Source of the DNA: DLKC01 sp002478885
GTDB lineage: Bacteria; Bacteroidota; Bacteroidia; Chitinophagales; Chitinophagaceae
DNA length: 64,000 bases
Assembly: GCA_046329585.1 (NCBI GenBank)
Contig: JAXLUI010000001.1
Location: 372,001 to 436,000, forward strand
Direction of reading: 5' to 3'
Shown in pieces: positions 60,988 to 64,000 of this stretch. Each line of letters opens with the position of its first letter. Positions within the stretch are counted from its first letter, which is position 1. The notes under the pieces were generated by a model. It was given only the letters and a program-made list of their open reading frames with translations. It had not been told where the DNA came from and made no database searches. The translations under genes and the position numbers were made by a program.

Positions 60988-63180
60988 TTATTTTTCTCCA
61001 GGTAACGCAAATGCCAGGTATGCGTCGCTGGCTTTTGTTCCAAGTTTACCGCCACCACATGCAATAACGAGGTATTGTTTACCATTTAATTCATACATAG
61101 CCGGTGTTGCAAAACCAGGAGCAGGCAGTTTATATTCCCACAATAATTTGCCGTTAGTTTTATTAAAGCCGCGGATTTTGCCGTCTCTTGTGGCCGCTAT
61201 AAACACAACACCGCCGGCTGTAACGACAGGGCCACCATAATTTTCGGTACCAGTTCGCGGTATTCCCTTCGCGGTTAATTCTTCGTACTCACCCAACACG
61301 GTTTTCCAGACGAGTTCGCCGGTGTTGAGGTCAATTGCATTTAACGTTCCCCATGGCGGAATTATAGCGGGGTAGCCTTCAGGTGTAAGGAATTTTGTGT
61401 AGCCGGTCATTTTATACGGCATGATGTTGATACTGTCGATTTTTACAACTGGCGGTATGAATTGCTTTTGTTGCTCGTTCTTCAGATCAAGTACAAAACT
61501 GGCGATTGCTTTCTTTTCTTCATCTGCAAGTCGGTTGAATGCCGGCATCATCCTCCTGCCGCTGTTGATTAATGAAACAAACTGCTCTTCATTGTATTTT
61601 TTATTTACATCGATAAGTGTTGGCGTGTTGCCCCTGCCCTTTTTATCATCGCCGTGACAAGTCATACAGGTTTGCATATATATTCGCTGCCCTGCCTGCA
61701 GATAGTTTTCATTTTTGGGTAATTCCGGCTTATTATCGACCATTTGTTGCACATTAACCATTTCGTTGGCATTGATATACATTATTCCTGTTGCAGGATC
61801 GAATGCAGGGCCGCCCCATTCGGCGCCACCATCGTAGCCGGGGAAAACAAGCGTGGGTGTTTTACCCGGTGGTATATTCATTTTGCCGTAACGGTAACCT
61901 TTCATAAGTGCTTGTATCTTTTTCCTTGAGCTATCAGGCATGTAAGGATTAATATCATCTGCAGTCAGCGTTTGTCTTACAAACGGTGCCGGCCTTACAG
62001 GTATTGGTTGAGTTGGCCATACTTGTTCACCGGCGAGCTCACTCACGGTGTCGGCTGGCACTTCGTTAATTTCAAAAACAGGTTTCCCCGTTTCTCTTTC
62101 AAACACATAGACCATCCCGTTTTTTGTGGGCTGTGCAACGGCATCGATCTTTTTCCCGTCTTTGTTTATCGTGACAAGCGCAGGCGGCGTTGGAAGATCT
62201 TTATCCCAAAGATCATGATGCATAAACTGGAAATGCCAGATGCGTTTGCCTGTTGCCGCATCAATCGCGATTAGGCAATTGGCAAAAAGGTTGGCACCTT
62301 TTCTTTTGCCACCATAAAAATCATACGCCGCGGAGCCAGTAGCGGCAAACAATATTCCCCGTCTTTCGTCGAGTGAAAAACCGCTCCATGGATTAGCGCC
62401 ACCGAGGTATTTATAAGCAGTTGTATCCTGCCATGTATCGAAACCATACTCGCCCGGCTGAGGAATTGTGTGAAAGATCCATTTCAATTTGCCGGTACGT
62501 ACATCATAGGCTCTTATGTGACCTGGAGCCGAAGGCGGCGCTTCATCTACCCTTGCTCCAATGATCAAAAGATCTTTGTAAATTATTCCAGGTGAAGTAG
62601 CGACAACAAAAAGGTCATGTACATCGCGGCCGAGATCGTTGTGCAAATCTATATAGCCACTGTCAGCAAAACTGCTGATTGGCTTGCCTGTGTTTGCATC
62701 AATGGCATAGGTGTTGGAACCTGCAGTAAAGAAAATACGTTTGTCATCTTTTCCATCTGTCCAGTATGCCACACCACGGCTATTGATCATGATATGGAAG
62801 GCGAAACGGTTGGCATCAAAATCTGTTTTTGCATTCGCATCAAAAACCCATTTTTCCTTCCCTGTCGCGGCATCGATGGCAAACAATTTCATCTGCGGGC
62901 CAACGCCGTACAATATACCATCGACCATTATCGGATTGCATTGTATCTGCGAATGATTTACGGTGTCTGCATCGCCAGTATGATAAGCCCATGCTACGGT
63001 TAGTTCGTATACATTGTTTGTGTCAATCTGCGTAAGCGATGAATAGCGGATCATGTCTTTTGAACCGCCATAGTTGGGCCAGCCGGTATATGCGTTTTGT
63101 TGGTTGCTGTTACAAGCCGCCAGAGCGACCAGCCAAAACGCAAAAAATATAATGCGGTAACCAGTTATCTTATTTGTCAT
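60988..63180 (-). CDS. Lipoprotein PQQ dehydrogenase with inserted cytochrome c
   Basis: A 730-residue quinoprotein. Lipobox LAAC at Cys23 makes it a lipoprotein. Residues about 35-485 and 590-720 build a PQQ beta-propeller (GPQMKLFAIDAATGKEKWVF, GGANPWSGFSLDERRGILF, FMHHDLWDKDLPTPP, WGTLNAIDLNTGELVWK). A cytochrome c domain is inserted at about 493-575, with heme motif CMTCH at 505-509 and a possible Met ligand in RRMMPAF. Electrons from substrate oxidation would pass via PQQ and heme to the respiratory chain in the periplasm. The layout matches glucose/alcohol-dehydrogenase-like quinoproteins. Substrate unknown. No pqq biosynthesis gene in the window. Confidence 0.92.
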   Translation of the reverse strand: MTNKITGYRIIFFAFWLVALAACNSNQQNAYTGWPNYGGSKDMIRYSSLTQIDTNNVYELTVAWAYHTGDADTVNHSQIQCNPIMVDGILYGVGPQMKLFAIDAATGKEKWVFDANAKTDFDANRFAFHIMINSRGVAYWTDGKDDKRIFFTAGSNTYAIDANTGKPISSFADSGYIDLHNDLGRDVHDLFVVATSPGIIYKDLLIIGARVDEAPPSAPGHIRAYDVRTGKLKWIFHTIPQPGEYGFDTWQDTTAYKYLGGANPWSGFSLDERRGILFAATGSAAYDFYGGKRKGANLFANCLIAIDAATGKRIWHFQFMHHDLWDKDLPTPPALVTINKDGKKIDAVAQPTKNGMVYVFERETGKPVFEINEVPADTVSELAGEQVWPTQPIPVRPAPFVRQTLTADDINPYMPDSSRKKIQALMKGYRYGKMNIPPGKTPTLVFPGYDGGAEWGGPAFDPATGIMYINANEMVNVQQMVDNKPELPKNENYLQAGQRIYMQTCMTCHGDDKKGRGNTPTLIDVNKKYNEEQFVSLINSGRRMMPAFNRLADEEKKAIASFVLDLKNEQQKQFIPPVVKIDSINIMPYKMTGYTKFLTPEGYPAIIPPWGTLNAIDLNTGELVWKTVLGEYEELTAKGIPRTGTENYGGPVVTAGGVVFIAATRDGKIRGFNKTNGKLLWEYKLPAPGFATPAMYELNGKQYLVIACGGGKLGTKASDAYLAFALPGEK

Positions 63181-63350
63181 AGCGGCAATTGGTTAAAGCT
63201 GTAAAAAAGTGAACGTAAAAAAAGTCAAAATGAGCAGAGAAAAAGTCATCTTCGACCATGATGGGCTGAACTCGTTAGTGAGTTATGCCGGATGAGCCGG
63301 CACTACCGCACAAACGTTGCTGCCACAGAAATCCAAAACTGACAAAAAAA

Positions 63351-64000
63351 TCAACTCATCCAATTCTTAGCAGCGCTGGCAGTCCACTTGGTCGTTATTT
63401 TTTTAAGGTTTGTCCAGAAACGTACGCCATCCATTCCGGTAATATCGCCATAACCAAACCGGCTGCTGTTCCAACCGCCAAAGGAAAATGGTTCACGGGG
63501 CACCGGAACGCCAATGTTGACGCCGATCATACCCGCGCTTGCTTTTTCTGAAAAGTATCGCGCAGTGCCGCCGTTTGTAGTGTAGATTGCTGCAGCGTTG
63601 CCATACGGATTGGCATTTTCTATTGCAAGTGCTTCATCAAGCGAACCAACTCGCAACACGGTAAGTACCGGCCCAAATATCTCATCACAGGCGCACTCGT
63701 TTGTTGGCTCTACTCCTGCTATAATCGTTGGGTTTACATAATTGCCCTGCTCTTTTCCTTTCACAAAAGCATTACGGCCGTCAACCAGAATATCCGCACC
63801 ATTTTGCTCAGCTCTTGTAATATAATTTTCGATACGCTGCTTTGCAGCAGGGCTTATTACCGCACCAAGATTAATACCTGCCCTGATCTTTTGCGCCTCC
63901 GCTATGATCTTTTCAAGAATATGATCGGAGTTACCAACGAGTATCAACACGCTCGCTGCCATGCAACGCTGACCTGCGCAACCATAGGCACTCGCTGCAA
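63351..64000 (-). CDS. Methylmalonate-semialdehyde dehydrogenase, C-terminal part
   Basis: The gene runs off the right edge: the frame is open to 63998 and begins mid-protein with ASAYGCAGQRCMAAS, where the Cys in GQRCMA is the catalytic nucleophile. The remainder has the CoA-acylating aldehyde dehydrogenase marks: NPTIIAGV, DEIFGPVLTVLRV, NANPYGNAAAIYT, GMIGVNIGVPVPREPFSFGGW and the C-terminal FGDITGMDGVRFWT-like end. The enzyme forms propanoyl- or acetyl-CoA in valine or inositol breakdown. No start can be given since the N-terminal half is outside the window. Confidence 0.92.
   Translation of the reverse strand, partial: AASAYGCAGQRCMAASVLILVGNSDHILEKIIAEAQKIRAGINLGAVISPAAKQRIENYITRAEQNGADILVDGRNAFVKGKEQGNYVNPTIIAGVEPTNECACDEIFGPVLTVLRVGSLDEALAIENANPYGNAAAIYTTNGGTARYFSEKASAGMIGVNIGVPVPREPFSFGGWNSSRFGYGDITGMDGVRFWTNLKKITTKWTASAAKNWMS

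Noticed and set aside
60894..61085. N-terminal extension of the alpha/beta hydrolase
   Set aside because: It would run through a dispersed element and overlap the PQQ dehydrogenase; the start at 60893 gives a normal membrane anchor.

Overview
The window looks like a chromosomal segment of a Bacteroidota bacterium, most probably family Chitinophagaceae (family-level placement is inference). The support is four proteins ending in type IX secretion (T9SS) sorting domains, Bacteroidota-type promoters (TTTG, about 19-21 nt, TAnnTTTG) before tRNAs and a lipoprotein gene, many Sec or Tat signal peptides, lipoproteins, DUF3857/transglutaminase proteins, MopE-type repeats, and a MoxR/DUF58/DUF4350/DUF4129/SpoIIM/RDD gene cluster. 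I see no phage, transposase, CRISPR array or rRNA.

Layout. 0.1-9.8 kb: penicillin acylase with a small membrane protein, a serine hydrolase, a secreted class II cyclic nucleotide phosphodiesterase and a two-gene DUF3857/transglutaminase operon. 10-20.4 kb: helical stress-type protein, type B carboxylesterase, winged-helix/TolB-like regulator, tRNA-Cys, nucleoside phosphorylase, dapF, CorA, Tyr-rich secreted protein, Tat-exported phosphoesterase, and an SDR/SAM hydrolase pair. 20.5-31.7 kb: tRNA-Lys, short tandem repeats, a five-repeat PPC surface protein, a TPR histidine kinase with its LuxR-type response regulator, an M1 peptidase, a WYL regulator next to a DinB-fold protein, and an orphan ABC ATPase. 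32-38.5 kb: NTF2-like lipoprotein, Hsp20/CbpA/thioredoxin stress genes, serine hydrolase, tRNA-Thr, RRM protein, amidohydrolase. 38.8-56.4 kb: a sulfatase carrying MopE repeats and a T9SS tail, the MoxR/DUF58 cluster (its DUF4350 gene frameshifted), a T9SS esterase, two tandem beta-barrel paralogues and a T9SS subtilase. 56.5-64 kb: VTT membrane protein, sorbosone-dehydrogenase-like protein, Tat-type GH5 hydrolase, alpha/beta hydrolase, a lipoprotein PQQ dehydrogenase with an inserted cytochrome c, and the C-terminal part of methylmalonate-semialdehyde dehydrogenase running off the edge.

How the genes fit together. Much of the coding capacity is directed to the cell envelope: secreted hydrolases for peptides, esters, sulfate esters and glycans, plus periplasmic sugar oxidation. 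A two-component system, a WYL regulator and a winged-helix regulator provide control.

The most unusual signal is not a gene. At least 20 copies of an approximately 60-bp element lie in the spacers between genes, roughly one per 3 kb, on both strands and never inside a gene I call. Its conserved 20-nt head is GTACAAGWGTGCGACGCAAC, built around the odd palindrome TGCGACGCA, and about 35 nt later comes a tail resembling TGCCGGGC-CC-AAAAA. Several copies form divergent pairs. A second notable feature is the response regulator at 24.3-25.0 kb: its conserved receiver start has no ATG, GTG or TTG, and it lies in the same frame as the kinase stop codon just upstream.
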